Shown here: piece by piece, positions 6,969 through 14,749 of the stretch
Numbering within the stretch: position 1 is the stretch's first letter
Layout: each line of letters begins with the position of its first letter
Origin: an uncultured Faecalibacterium sp.
GTDB taxonomy: Bacteria; Bacillota; Clostridia; Oscillospirales; Ruminococcaceae
Direction: 5' to 3'
NCBI GenBank assembly: GCA_937917475.1
Contig: CALDNF010000108.1
Span: 1-23,177, forward strand
Length of the DNA: 23,177 nt
Position numbers and translations under genes: made by a program
Notes under the pieces: model-generated
Told to the model about the DNA's origin: nothing
The model's database searches: none
The model's input: only the letters and a program-made list of their open reading frames with translations

Positions 6969-8204
6969 TCAGCCTTCCTCAGGGAGCCGCTTGAGCACCA
7001 GTTTGACGGTGCCGCCCACAGCTTCCACCTTCCGGGCTGCTTCAGCCAGAGCCCTGTCGTCGGCCCGCTCCACAAAATAGGCGCAGCCGTCGTACCGTTC
7101 ACTGACCACTTTGCCATAGCCGTAGATCGCTTCCACCACAGCGGGAGCAATGCCTGCCACACGCACATAATATGCGGCGGGTGTGGGGTCGGTGAGCATC
7201 CCCTCCACCGGCTCAGCGGGCTGCCAGAACAGGCTGTCGTGGACTTTGGAGCCATTCTTGAGGGCATCCACCACATCCGCCACCACGGCACTTGCGGTAG
7301 GAAGCTTGCCTGCGCCCTTGCCGTAGAACACCACATCTCCCAGCATATCGCCCTTGACCAGCACAGCGTTGAACACGTCGTCCACACCGGCCAGCTGATT
7401 TGCCTTGGGCACAAGGCAGGGTTCCACACCGGCGGCCACGCTACCGTTGTTTCCCCGCTTCATCCATGCAATGAGCTTGATGACGCAGTTGAGCTTCTCG
7501 GCATTCTCCACGTCGGCCACGGTGATGTCCCGGATGCCCCGGGTGGGGATGTTCTGGGGGTAGATCTGATGGCCGCAGACCAGCGAGGACAGGATGGCGA
7601 TCTTCCGGCAGGCATCCCGGCCGTCCACATCGTCGCTGGGGTCTTTGGTCTCGGCATAGCCCAGCTCCTGTGCAATCTTCAACGCCTCGTCAAAACCCAG
7701 ATTCTCCCGCACCATCTTGGTGAGCATGAAATTGGTGGTGCCGTTGACGATGCCCTCCACTTCGGTGATGACATTTGCGGCGAGGCACTGATGCATCGGG
7801 GTGATGATGGGGGTGCCGCCGCCCACCGAAGCCTCAAACAGGAAGGCGCAGCCATGCGCCTTGGCAAGGCCCAGCAGCTCGGCACCGTAGGTCGCCACCA
7901 TCTCTTTGTTGGATGTACAAACGCTGCGGCCGCTTTCCAGACAGGCTTTTACATACGGATAGGCGAACCGAGTGCCGCCGATGGTCTCGACAACCACCTT
8001 GATCTCGGGATCCTCGAGGATGGTATCGAAGTTCTTGACGAAAAGGTGGGCTTCCGGATGGTTCGAGAAGTCTTTGGGGTCAAGGATGTACTTGACCTCC
8101 ACCGGCTCACCCGCCCGGCGGGACACGCCCGCTGCGTTGCGGCGCAGCACCTCATACACGCCGCTGCCCACCGTACCAAAACCTAAGATTGCGATCTTTG
8201 CCAT
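6969..8204 (-). CDS. hom: Homoserine dehydrogenase with C-terminal ACT domain
   Basis: This enzyme reduces aspartate semialdehyde to homoserine with NAD(P)H. It has 411 residues when started at the ATG at 8204, preceded by GAGGG at a good distance; a frame open to 8219 would have almost no Shine-Dalgarno spacing. The N-terminus holds the Rossmann loop GFGTVGSG (8-15). SNKEMVA (98-104), FEASVGGGTPII (123-134), GIVNGTTNFML (151-161) and the family signature LGYAETKDPSDDVDGRDA (181-198) follow. The last 65 or so residues look like an ACT domain, consistent with threonine feedback. It is second in the operon, 43 bp after the ACT regulator. Confidence 0.96.
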   Translation of the reverse strand: MAKIAILGFGTVGSGVYEVLRRNAAGVSRRAGEPVEVKYILDPKDFSNHPEAHLFVKNFDTILEDPEIKVVVETIGGTRFAYPYVKACLESGRSVCTSNKEMVATYGAELLGLAKAHGCAFLFEASVGGGTPIITPMHQCLAANVITEVEGIVNGTTNFMLTKMVRENLGFDEALKIAQELGYAETKDPSDDVDGRDACRKIAILSSLVCGHQIYPQNIPTRGIRDITVADVENAEKLNCVIKLIAWMKRGNNGSVAAGVEPCLVPKANQLAGVDDVFNAVLVKGDMLGDVVFYGKGAGKLPTASAVVADVVDALKNGSKVHDSLFWQPAEPVEGMLTDPTPAAYYVRVAGIAPAVVEAIYGYGKVVSERYDGCAYFVERADDRALAEAARKVEAVGGTVKLVLKRLPEEG

Positions 8205-8247
8205 GCTATGTTCCCTCATTCCTTATCCCAACGGTTCACTCTGCCGG

Positions 8248-8682
8248 TCACAGATGATTGTACGCACAATGCACGCCCACCACCATACGCTGCCGCAGGA
8301 GCTTTTCGGTGAGCTCCTCCGGGGTCATCTTCATAGTATCGGTGCGGATGGTCACCGCCACCGAGGCGGCTCCGTTTTCCGGAGTAGACTGGTTGATGGT
8401 CACGATGCTTGCCCCCGCCGCACTGATGCCCGCCAGCAGGCTTTGCAGTGCGCCGGTCTCGTCCCGGAGAGTTGCCATCACGGTGATGACCTCCCGGCTG
8501 TTTTCCGAATCAAAAATGCAGTCCTTATATTTATAAAAGGCACTGCGGGACAGCTCCACGCTGCGGGTAGCTGCCGAGATGCTGCGGGCCTCCCCGCTGG
8601 CCAAGAGCTCTTTGGCTTTGACCACCTTGAGGAAAACCTCCGGCAGCACTTCCGCATCCACCAGATAAAAGCGGCGTTCCAA
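8248..8682 (-). CDS. PheB/UPF0735-type ACT domain protein
   Basis: The 144-residue protein starts at TTG (8682), chosen because GAGGTG (8694-8689) is six bases upstream and because this gives the family's usual N-terminus, ERRFYLVDAEVLPE. The frame is open to 8745 but that part would overlap the promoter. A helix-turn-helix-like segment (about 22-54, ending SRSAFYKYKD) precedes an ACT domain (about 65-140) with DETGALQSLL. Bacillus PheB, the best known relative, is encoded beside aromatic amino-acid genes. Here the gene leads the hom-thrB-lysC operon, so a role in sensing threonine or a related amino acid is inferred. DNA binding is not proven for this family. Confidence 0.88.
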   Translation of the reverse strand: MERRFYLVDAEVLPEVFLKVVKAKELLASGEARSISAATRSVELSRSAFYKYKDCIFDSENSREVITVMATLRDETGALQSLLAGISAAGASIVTINQSTPENGAASVAVTIRTDTMKMTPEELTEKLLRQRMVVGVHCAYNHL

Positions 8683-8721
8683 CTTGTTCACCTCACAAAC
8701 ACAAGTGTTCTTGCAGAGAAT

Positions 8722-8750
8722 ATAATAGCATCCGGTCCCACGCATTGCAA
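8722..8750 (-). promoter_or_regulatory. Promoter of the ACT-hom-thrB-lysC operon
   Basis: The minus strand has TTGCAA (8750-8745), a 17-nt spacer and TATTAT (8727-8722). The predicted start is near 8715, 33 bases before the TTG start of the ACT gene. The whole promoter lies within a long inverted repeat. No lysine riboswitch or T-box is visible in the short leader. Confidence 0.65.
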
Positions 8751-8766
8751 GGGGTCGGATGCTATT
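8724..8766. repeat. 11-bp perfect inverted repeat spanning the promoter; possible terminator of the PBP gene
   Basis: AATAGCATCCG (8724-8734) and CGGATGCTATT (8756-8766) are exact inverted copies. Pairing extends five more steps inward with two G-T pairs, leaving an 11-nt loop (8740-8750) that contains the -35 box. On the minus strand the stem is followed by ATATTCTC, a weak U-tract; on the plus strand by TTGTC after TATTT. It lies 115 bp past the PBP stop and may be its terminator, an operator for the amino-acid operon, or both. Confidence 0.6.
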
Positions 8767-8880
8767 TTGTCAGATTATCCAGTTTTCCGCCCGGAAGTTC
8801 CCTGCTCCCTCGCCGGAATTGCAAAGGTGAGATGAGAGCTTTTCAGGTAAGAACAGTTGTAGTTGAAGGAGCAACAGACT

Positions 8881-11412
8881 TTAGTCCGTATCCACGCCGC
8901 TCACACCGGGGTCCGGGATCGCCGTATCCGAAGGTGTGCTGGCAACGGTGGCTGCACCATGTGCGTAATTGCAGACATCGGGCAGGTCGTCGGCACGGTA
9001 ATAGCCCACTGCAGTGCTGGGGCAGCTGCCGCTTGCCAGCAGACCGCTCTGGGTGCAGTAGCGCCGCTCCACAACGCCGTCGCTGGTGGGGAATGCCTTG
9101 TAGGGCAGGTCTGCCTGCACCTGCTCCATATAAGCCTTCCACGCCCGGACACAGGTCTTGGTCTTGGCCTGCTCCTTGGTCAGAGTGCGGGTCATATCAT
9201 AAGGTGCATCATAGCCCCACCACACTGCGGTGACGTAATAGGGAGTGCCGCCCACGAACCACAGATCCTTTTCGTCACTGGCCGTACCGGTCTTGCCGAA
9301 GGACTCCATCCCGTTGGAATTGGGATAGTTGCCCCGGGCCGTACCCACATTGGAGTAAAGCACGTTCTTGAGCAGGCGGTTCATGACATAGGCCGTCTGC
9401 GGGGTCAGGGCCTGATAGCTGGTGGCATTGTTCTCGAGGTAGATATTGCCATCCCGGTCCAGCACACGAGTGTACAGATGGGGGGTGGTATACTCACCAT
9501 CATAGAAGATCTGGAACGCCGCCGCCAAAGCCATGGGGGTCACGCCGTGGGTCTGGCTTCCCATGACCATCTGGGCAAGGCCCACATCGCTGGAGGGGTC
9601 CAGCGTATTGAGCTGAAGAGTATTATAGACAAAGTTAAAAATATTGCTTGCCCCCACAAGGTCACCCACACGGATGGCGATGGTGTTCAGGGAGCGGGCC
9701 AGACCGTTCCAGAGCGGAACATCGGTGTTGTCGCCGTAGTTTCCGCCGTAATTCTTAGGCCAGCTGCGCCATGCATTGGGATAGGCCTTGAGCTGGGTGT
9801 CTGACAGGCCCATCAGACCATTCTTCCGGCAGTAATCCTCATCCCGGATGACCATATCCTGCTTGAGATAGAGGGGCGAGTTATTAAGCATGGTAGACCA
9901 GTTGACCAGACCGTACTCCACACCCAGCGCATAGGCACCGATGGGCTTGATGGTCGAGCCCGTCTGCCGGGTGACGCTGTAAGCACGGTTGAGGGACAGA
10001 CTCTTGGTCTTTTGGCCCAGACCACCCACCATGGCCAGCACATTGCCGTCATAGTCCAGCGTGACCATTGCAGCCTGTGTGCGGACGTTACGGTAATAAT
10101 ACACCGTGCCGTCGTCGCCTGTGCGGGTCTTGGGGGTGCCGTCCGCATTGAACACCTGCTGGTCATCGTCAGCGATACTGGTCACCTCTTCCTCATGCCA
10201 GCCCGCCGGGAAATAGGCGTCATCGGTGTTGAGCATGAGGTTTTCCATAGCCGTCTGCATCTTGGGATTGACGGTGGCCTCAATGGTGTAGCCGCCGGTA
10301 TACAGCTGCTTCTGGGCATCTGCCTCGGAGATTCCTTCCTTGGCCATGATGTCCTTGACCACCTCATTGAAGAGGGCATCGGTGAAGTAGGAGCTTGCCG
10401 CAGAAGCGTTCTGCTTTGCGCTGTCCTCCTCCGCCAGCACAAGGGGCTGGGCGGCAGCGTTGCGGTAATCCTCCTCCGTGATGACGCCCTGCTGCCACAT
10501 ATTATAAAGGAGAAAATTGCGGCGGTGGATCAGGTTTTCAGGGTTGGTATAGGGGTTGTAGTTGGTGGGGTTCTTGGTAATGGATGCAATAGTAGCGCAC
10601 TCCCAAAGAGTGAGCTGGCTGACATCCTTGTTGAAATATTCGTTGGCCGCAGTCTGAACGCCCTGAATGGTGCCGGTAAAGCTGATGGTGTTCAGATACG
10701 CTTCCAGAATGGTCTGTTTGGAGTAGCTGCGGCTGAGGACAAGGGCACGGTAGATTTCCCGCAGCTTGCGCAGTGCGCCTTCGATGCCGCTGGCACTGTC
10801 GTCATCGGTCAGGTTTTTGATGAGCTGCTGTTCCAGCGTGGATGCCCCCTGTTTGGAGCTGTAGATGGGCAGGATGTACTCGTTGACCATGGCTCCGATG
10901 GTGCGCTTGAAGTTGACGCCGGGCTCATTGTAGAAATCCTTATCCTCGGTGCAGATGAATGCATACTGTAGGTTGGTGGGGATCTGCTCCAGGTCGGCCC
11001 AGACACGGTGGCTGTTGGATGAACGGAGGGTCGCATACTCCACCTGTTCTCCAGTGTCAGGGTCCGTAGCCACCACAAGGCTGGACTGGCTCAGCTCGAT
11101 GTTATCCAGATCCAGCAGATCGCCGTCGTTCGCAGTGGCACTGACCACATACTGCACAGCCACCACAGCCAGCAGACTGCCTGCAATAATACCCAGACAG
11201 AGCAGCGTTGCAACAGTCCGCCCAATAAACCGCAGGACCGGGTGCCGGGACTTCTCCCGGGGCTCTTTCTGCTTTTTACTGCTCCTGCGTCTGCCGGGAG
11301 CTTGTCCCCCGGCAGACCGGCTTTCCGGGCGGCTCTTGCTGGTGTTCAGGCTCCGCCGTTCGTCATGGACGGCACCCTCGGTGCTGAGCCTGCGTTTTCC
11401 TTCGTTAGAAAT
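8881..11412 (-). CDS. Class A penicillin-binding protein (transglycosylase-transpeptidase)
   Basis: This bifunctional enzyme polymerises glycan strands and cross-links stem peptides outside the membrane. The frame has no ATG, GTG or TTG before the middle of the membrane helix. An ATT at 11412, eight bases after AGGAGG, gives 843 residues with a basic cytoplasmic tail (1-64), one membrane segment (about 65-90), a GT51 domain and a transpeptidase domain. GT51 features are Glu156 in TEDKDFYNEPG (usually ED..F..H.G; here Glu replaces the His), QGASTLEQQ near 188-196 and the RKLREIYRAL helix. Transpeptidase motifs are STIK (Ser486, Lys489), SLN (574-576) and KTGT (707-710). The tail after 800 is Ser/Thr/Pro/Asp rich. 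It is transcribed alone, away from the BofC-like gene. The N-terminal 82 residues depend on the ATT reading. Confidence 0.93.
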   Translation of the reverse strand: MSNEGKRRLSTEGAVHDERRSLNTSKSRPESRSAGGQAPGRRRSSKKQKEPREKSRHPVLRFIGRTVATLLCLGIIAGSLLAVVAVQYVVSATANDGDLLDLDNIELSQSSLVVATDPDTGEQVEYATLRSSNSHRVWADLEQIPTNLQYAFICTEDKDFYNEPGVNFKRTIGAMVNEYILPIYSSKQGASTLEQQLIKNLTDDDSASGIEGALRKLREIYRALVLSRSYSKQTILEAYLNTISFTGTIQGVQTAANEYFNKDVSQLTLWECATIASITKNPTNYNPYTNPENLIHRRNFLLYNMWQQGVITEEDYRNAAAQPLVLAEEDSAKQNASAASSYFTDALFNEVVKDIMAKEGISEADAQKQLYTGGYTIEATVNPKMQTAMENLMLNTDDAYFPAGWHEEEVTSIADDDQQVFNADGTPKTRTGDDGTVYYYRNVRTQAAMVTLDYDGNVLAMVGGLGQKTKSLSLNRAYSVTRQTGSTIKPIGAYALGVEYGLVNWSTMLNNSPLYLKQDMVIRDEDYCRKNGLMGLSDTQLKAYPNAWRSWPKNYGGNYGDNTDVPLWNGLARSLNTIAIRVGDLVGASNIFNFVYNTLQLNTLDPSSDVGLAQMVMGSQTHGVTPMALAAAFQIFYDGEYTTPHLYTRVLDRDGNIYLENNATSYQALTPQTAYVMNRLLKNVLYSNVGTARGNYPNSNGMESFGKTGTASDEKDLWFVGGTPYYVTAVWWGYDAPYDMTRTLTKEQAKTKTCVRAWKAYMEQVQADLPYKAFPTSDGVVERRYCTQSGLLASGSCPSTAVGYYRADDLPDVCNYAHGAATVASTPSDTAIPDPGVSGVDTD

Positions 11413-11420
11413 AGGAATCG

Positions 11421-11426
11421 CCTCCT
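11421..11426 (-). promoter_or_regulatory. Ribosome binding site that decides the PBP start
   Basis: AGGAGG on the minus strand lies exactly 8 nt before the ATT codon at 11412-11410. The in-frame TAG at 11427-11425 overlaps this site, so translation cannot start further upstream. Confidence 0.7.
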
Positions 11427-11451
11427 ATCAGAATTCTGCAAATACTCTTAT

Positions 11452-11480
11452 AGTATAGTCCTCCCGCCCGCCGGGCGCAA
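11452..11480 (-). promoter_or_regulatory. Possible promoter of the PBP gene
   Basis: The minus strand has TATACT (11457-11452) 17 nt after a weak TTGCGC (11480-11475). A second candidate upstream, TGC followed by TATACT (11523-11515), fits an extended -10 without a clear -35. Both carry the same CTATACTA octamer. Between them is a small CG-rich hairpin (GCCCG-C-CGGGC, about 11466-11476). Confidence 0.4.
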
Positions 11481-11628
11481 GGGCTGATTTTCTCCTCAGG
11501 GTCCTGATAAGAGTAGTATAGCACATCTTCCCCTTGAAAGTACAGCATCCGACGGTGAAAAATGTGAGAGCAGCGATTACGGGTGCATCTTTTGGGTCAT
11601 ATTACAGGAAAAGAAAGGAGCCGTTCCC

Positions 11629-12012
11629 ATGCGCAAATTCTGGCTTTGCCTGCTTTACAGCCTGTGCGGCTTTACCATCGTGTTCAGTTTATTCTGGATG
11701 TCACTGCCAAAACTGCGGTTTCCCGGGCAGGATTCCTCTCCGCAGAGCTCCGCCATTTCCTCTTCCCAGGAGCCCAGCCTTGCCGCTCAGGCCGTACCGG
11801 AGCTCTCGGCCCAAAGCTACCTGCTGCAGGATATGGGCGGCCGGGTGGCGGTGTACCGCTGTACGGCGGATGGAACCGCCGGCGACCTTCTCACTGTCAC
11901 CGGCATCTACACCAATCTCCTTCCAGAGAATGATGCCGTGCGCATCAAGCGGGGCATCGTCGTCCCTAGCGAATTGGAGCTGAACATCCTGCTGGAGGAT
12001 CTGGGCGGATAA
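11629..12012 (+). CDS. Small membrane-anchored protein with BofC-like C-terminal domain
   Basis: The 127-residue product starts at ATG with AAAGGAG eight bases upstream. The N-terminus is a hydrophobic helix (about 4-26) that would act as a signal anchor or uncleaved signal peptide. A Ser-rich linker (35-55) follows. The compact C-terminal half has the layout SYLLQDMGGRVAVYRC, then TNLLPENDAVRIKRGI, then a short final helix ending in ELNILLEDLGG. This pattern resembles the C-terminal domain of BofC and similar small clostridial proteins (a strand for reading a wall or protein ligand). The role is unknown; BofC itself regulates a signalling protease during sporulation. It is transcribed divergently from the PBP gene and ends in a strong terminator, so it is a single-gene unit. 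Confidence 0.75.
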   Translation: MRKFWLCLLYSLCGFTIVFSLFWMSLPKLRFPGQDSSPQSSAISSSQEPSLAAQAVPELSAQSYLLQDMGGRVAVYRCTADGTAGDLLTVTGIYTNLLPENDAVRIKRGIVVPSELELNILLEDLGG

Positions 12013-12018
12013 AGAGCA

Positions 12019-12053
12019 AAAACCTCCGGACAGGATATCCGCCCGGAGGTTTT
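12019..12053. terminator. Bidirectional intrinsic terminator
   Basis: AAAACCTCCGG (12019-12029) and CCGGAGGTTTT (12043-12053) form a perfect 11-bp stem with a 13-nt loop. Both strands continue in T-rich sequence. It begins 6 bp past the BofC-like stop and lies 18 bp from the stop of the converging cotransporter gene, so it serves both. Confidence 0.9.
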
Positions 12054-12071
12054 CTTTGCTGTTACGTTTGA

Positions 12072-13850
12072 TTATGCTTCCAGAGCTTCCAGCGGGACAA
12101 GATACTCCTTGCGGCACTCCTCATAGGTGAGCAGATAATCCTTGGTGGGATTATGATGCATCATGCTCTTGAGGGTGTGGGAGTCGTAATCCTCGCCGGC
12201 GTCCATGCCGACAAGCCGAGCTGCAATGTTGGAGCAGTGGTCCGAGATACGCTCGGCGTTGTTCAGCACGTCGAGGAAGACTACGCCGGTATCAATGGAG
12301 CAGACACCCGCCTTGAGCCGCTTGATGTGCTGGTCACGCAGACGCTCCACCAGAATATCGATGACCTCTTCCAGCGGCTCTACCTGACCGGCGGCACGGA
12401 TGTCGTTGTTCTCAAAGGCATCGTTGGTCAGGGAAAGGATGCGCTGCAATGCGGAATCCAGAATCCGCAGTTCGCCCTTGGCATGGTCGGTGAAAGAAGC
12501 CTCCTTCTCCGTCAGCTCCTCTGCTTTTTCCATGATGTTCACGGCATAGTCGCCGATGCGCTCGTACTCGGTAACAAAGTTCAGCAGTTCGGTCACGGCA
12601 TGGCTCTCATCGTCGCCCAGCTCCTGATCGGTCAGCTTGATCAGATAGTTGGTGATCTCGACCTCCATCCGGTCAATGAGATGCTCCCGGACATTGATAG
12701 CACTGACCACCTCCGGGTCCATCTTGACCAGCAGCGGGTCAGCCAGGCTGACATTGCGGGCCGCACGGCGGCTCATCTTGACAACTGCACTCTTGGCCTG
12801 CTGCAGGGCCACCGCCGGGCTCTTGTACAGACGCTCGTCCAACACCGGCATGGTCAGGTCCTGCGCCTCTTCTGCGGTGTCACGGACCGTCATGGTGGAC
12901 AGCTTGACCAGTAGCTGAGTGAAGGGCAGCAGCAGTACCATGGCTGCTACGCTGGACAGGGTGTGGATGTTTGCAATGGAGCTCTTGTTCATCACATCGT
13001 ACCACATGGGGATGCCGATGGTATACTGGACGGCATAGATCAGTGCCATGACCACGATGCTGCCTACAATATTAAAGTACAGGTGGACAAATGCCGCCCG
13101 CTTGCCATCCTTGGACGAACCGCCGATGGTGAGCAGCGGAGTGAATGCCGTACCGATATGCGCACCCAGAATGATGGGGATGGCCGACCCGAAGGTGACC
13201 AGACCGGTGCTGGACAATGCCTGCAGGATACCCACCGAGGCAGAAGAGGACTGGATGACCACTGTAGCTACCAGACCCACCAGAACGCCCAGCAGGGGAT
13301 TCGACATCGAGACGAAGAGATTCTGGAACACGGCACTCTCTTTCAAAGGTGCCACACCGGTATCCATCAGGCTCATGCCGGTGAACAGGATGCCAAAGCC
13401 CAGCATGATCTGGCCAATGTTTTTCTTCTTGGCGTTGCGGATGAACACATATAAAATACAGCCGATAAACGCCACCACCGGTGCAAAGGTCTTGGGCTGC
13501 ATCAAGGTCAGCCAGAGACTGTCACCGGAGATGTCCGCCATGCGGATCAGCTGACCGGTAACCGTCGTACCAATGTTTGCACCCATGATAACGCCCACCG
13601 ACTGTGCGAGGGTCATGATGCCCGAGTTGACAAGACCGACACAGATGACAACTGTGCCAGCCGAAGATTGGATCACCGCAGTGATGAGGGTACCAAAGAT
13701 AACGCCCTTGAGGGTAGAGGAAGTAAGCCGCTGCAGAACACCCTGCATCTTACCGCCCGCCAGCTTTTCAAGGCCGGCACCCATAATGGACATTCCGTAC
13801 AGGAACAGCGCAATACCGCCCAACAGAGAGGTGATGTGTGTGATATCCAT
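12072..13850 (-). CDS. Na+/phosphate cotransporter with PhoU-like tail
   Basis: The 592-residue protein starts at the ATG at 13850, with AGGAG seven bases upstream; the frame is open to 13985 but that part runs through the promoter. The membrane half has the two inverted NptA/PNaS repeats: QSSAGT at 61-66 with GANIGTT at 90-96, and QSSSAS at 200-205 with GAHIGTA at 229-235. Paired QSS motifs are the substrate and sodium site of this family. From about 370 the protein is soluble and helical, like PhoU, with DRMEVEITNYL and EYERIGDYAVNI segments. The family imports inorganic phosphate with Na+; the PhoU part probably regulates it. It is a single-gene unit with a possible Pho-type control region upstream. 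Confidence 0.93.
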   Translation of the reverse strand: MDITHITSLLGGIALFLYGMSIMGAGLEKLAGGKMQGVLQRLTSSTLKGVIFGTLITAVIQSSAGTVVICVGLVNSGIMTLAQSVGVIMGANIGTTVTGQLIRMADISGDSLWLTLMQPKTFAPVVAFIGCILYVFIRNAKKKNIGQIMLGFGILFTGMSLMDTGVAPLKESAVFQNLFVSMSNPLLGVLVGLVATVVIQSSSASVGILQALSSTGLVTFGSAIPIILGAHIGTAFTPLLTIGGSSKDGKRAAFVHLYFNIVGSIVVMALIYAVQYTIGIPMWYDVMNKSSIANIHTLSSVAAMVLLLPFTQLLVKLSTMTVRDTAEEAQDLTMPVLDERLYKSPAVALQQAKSAVVKMSRRAARNVSLADPLLVKMDPEVVSAINVREHLIDRMEVEITNYLIKLTDQELGDDESHAVTELLNFVTEYERIGDYAVNIMEKAEELTEKEASFTDHAKGELRILDSALQRILSLTNDAFENNDIRAAGQVEPLEEVIDILVERLRDQHIKRLKAGVCSIDTGVVFLDVLNNAERISDHCSNIAARLVGMDAGEDYDSHTLKSMMHHNPTKDYLLTYEECRKEYLVPLEALEA

Positions 13851-13955
13851 ATCGATACTCCTAATAAAAAGTTCTTCCTTCCAGCCGCACCGGTCTGTAC
13901 TCAGATATGCCGATACGCCCGGCGCAAGGCTCAACTGCCAAACGCCGTCCTTTTT

Positions 13956-13985
13956 ATTATAGCATCGAACCCCCTGCTCAAACAA
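13956..13985 (-). promoter_or_regulatory. Promoter of the Na+/phosphate cotransporter gene
   Basis: The minus strand has a perfect TATAAT (13961-13956) preceded directly by TGC, an extended -10, and TTGTTT (13985-13980) 18 nt upstream. The predicted start is near 13949, leaving a leader of about 100 nt. Confidence 0.72.
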
Positions 13986-14053
13986 GCATTATTTTACTCA
14001 AAATACGCTTTTTTGACGCAATTTTTAGCTTTTGCCGATTTTTGACCGGTTTG

Positions 14054-14104
14054 TTAACGCTAAATTTTAAAAGGATTTTACAGAGATTTTACATTGCATT
14101 TTTA
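14054..14104. repeat. 11-bp-phased TTTACA-like repeats (Pho-box-like or bent DNA)
   Basis: On the plus strand TTTAAA (14066-14071), TTTACA (14077-14082) and TTTACA (14088-14093) recur at exactly 11 bp. Poorer matches lie at 14054 (TTAACG) and 14099 (TTTTTA). The Bacillus PhoP box is TT(A/T/C)ACA repeated about every 11 bp. The stretch is also a set of phased T-tracts, which alone would bend DNA. It lies about 70-120 bp upstream of the cotransporter -35 box, further than usual for direct control. Confidence 0.45.
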
Positions 14105-14112
14105 AGCCCGGC

Positions 14113-14550
14113 TCAGGCCGTCACTGCCTCACGCTGGTTTTTCTGGTCTGCACGCGCCTTGTCGTAGCAATAGCGGATGATTGCCTGCCGCCGGACGATG
14201 CCGATGAACATTCCCCGGTCATCCACCACCGGCACAAAGTTCTGGTTCATGGCCGCTTCGATCAGCTGGTCCATGCTGGTGGTCACGGTGACTGCCTTGT
14301 AATCCCGCTTGTGGGGGAACGCCGAGATGGGCACATCCTCCGCCCCCTCCAGATCAAGGCCGTGGAACTTTTTGAGCCCCCACAGAATGTCCCCTTCGGT
14401 CAGGGTGCCCACATATTCGCCGCTGCGGTTCAGCACCGGAATGGAGGCATAACGGTTGTTCTCCCACTTTTCCAGCGTCTGGCGCAGGGTGAAATCATCA
14501 TACACATACATCAGGTCCTGCTTGGGGGAAAGGAAAAACAGAATATTCAT
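14113..14550 (-). CDS. Two-CBS-domain protein, CbpB/DarB-like
   Basis: The 145-residue protein is made of two CBS domains (about 8-62 and 80-137). Each ends in the usual pattern, IPVLNRSGEYVGTLTEGDIL (37-56) and VPVVDDRGMFIGIVRRQAII. CBS pairs bind adenosyl nucleotides in a cleft. Size, lack of any other domain and the C-terminal FVPVVDD...GIVRR segment resemble Bacillus YkuL (CbpB/DarB), which binds c-di-AMP and, when free, controls the Rel (p)ppGpp enzyme. That function is inferred by resemblance only. The ATG has GGGAG eight bases upstream. It is a single gene, divergent from the yloU-fakA unit and upstream of the cotransporter on the same strand. Confidence 0.85.
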   Translation of the reverse strand: MNILFFLSPKQDLMYVYDDFTLRQTLEKWENNRYASIPVLNRSGEYVGTLTEGDILWGLKKFHGLDLEGAEDVPISAFPHKRDYKAVTVTTSMDQLIEAAMNQNFVPVVDDRGMFIGIVRRQAIIRYCYDKARADQKNQREAVTA

Positions 14551-14608
14551 GAATACAACTCCCTATTGGTTAGATTTTTCCGGGTGAGTCGGACTTTTCT
14601 CTGCTTTA

Positions 14609-14637
14609 ATTTTAGCACTTTTCCACAGCAAGATAAA
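14609..14637 (-). promoter_or_regulatory. Possible promoter of the CBS gene
   Basis: The minus strand has TAAAAT (14614-14609) directly after TGC, an extended -10, with a poor TTTATC (14637-14632) 17 nt upstream. The leader would be about 50 nt. Confidence 0.4.
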
Positions 14638-14720
14638 GTCGATTTTGGATTTTTTTATAATTTATTCACAGTCACTTCTCAGAGATTTTGAAATTCCGGC
14701 GGAAATCCGGCAATTGGAAC

Positions 14721-14749
14721 TGTACAGATGGAGTCAGAAGTTGTATAAT
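14721..14749 (+). promoter_or_regulatory. Promoter of the yloU-fakA operon
   Basis: TGTACA (14721-14726), a 17-nt spacer and a perfect TATAAT (14744-14749). The predicted start is near 14756, giving a leader of about 98 nt that carries a GC-rich hairpin. Confidence 0.72.

Noticed and set aside
8683..8745. Longer N-terminus for the ACT protein
   Set aside because: The extra codons overlap the promoter and start site, and family members begin near the TTG at 8682.
11598..11604. CATATTA resembling a forespore sigma-G -10 box before the BofC-like gene
   Set aside because: No matching -35 element is found at the right distance (GATTA differs from the consensus), so sporulation control is not supported.
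14656..14661. Perfect TATAAT on the plus strand between the CBS gene and yloU
   Set aside because: No -35 partner lies at 16-18 nt and the region is T-rich, so chance is likely; a better promoter lies downstream.
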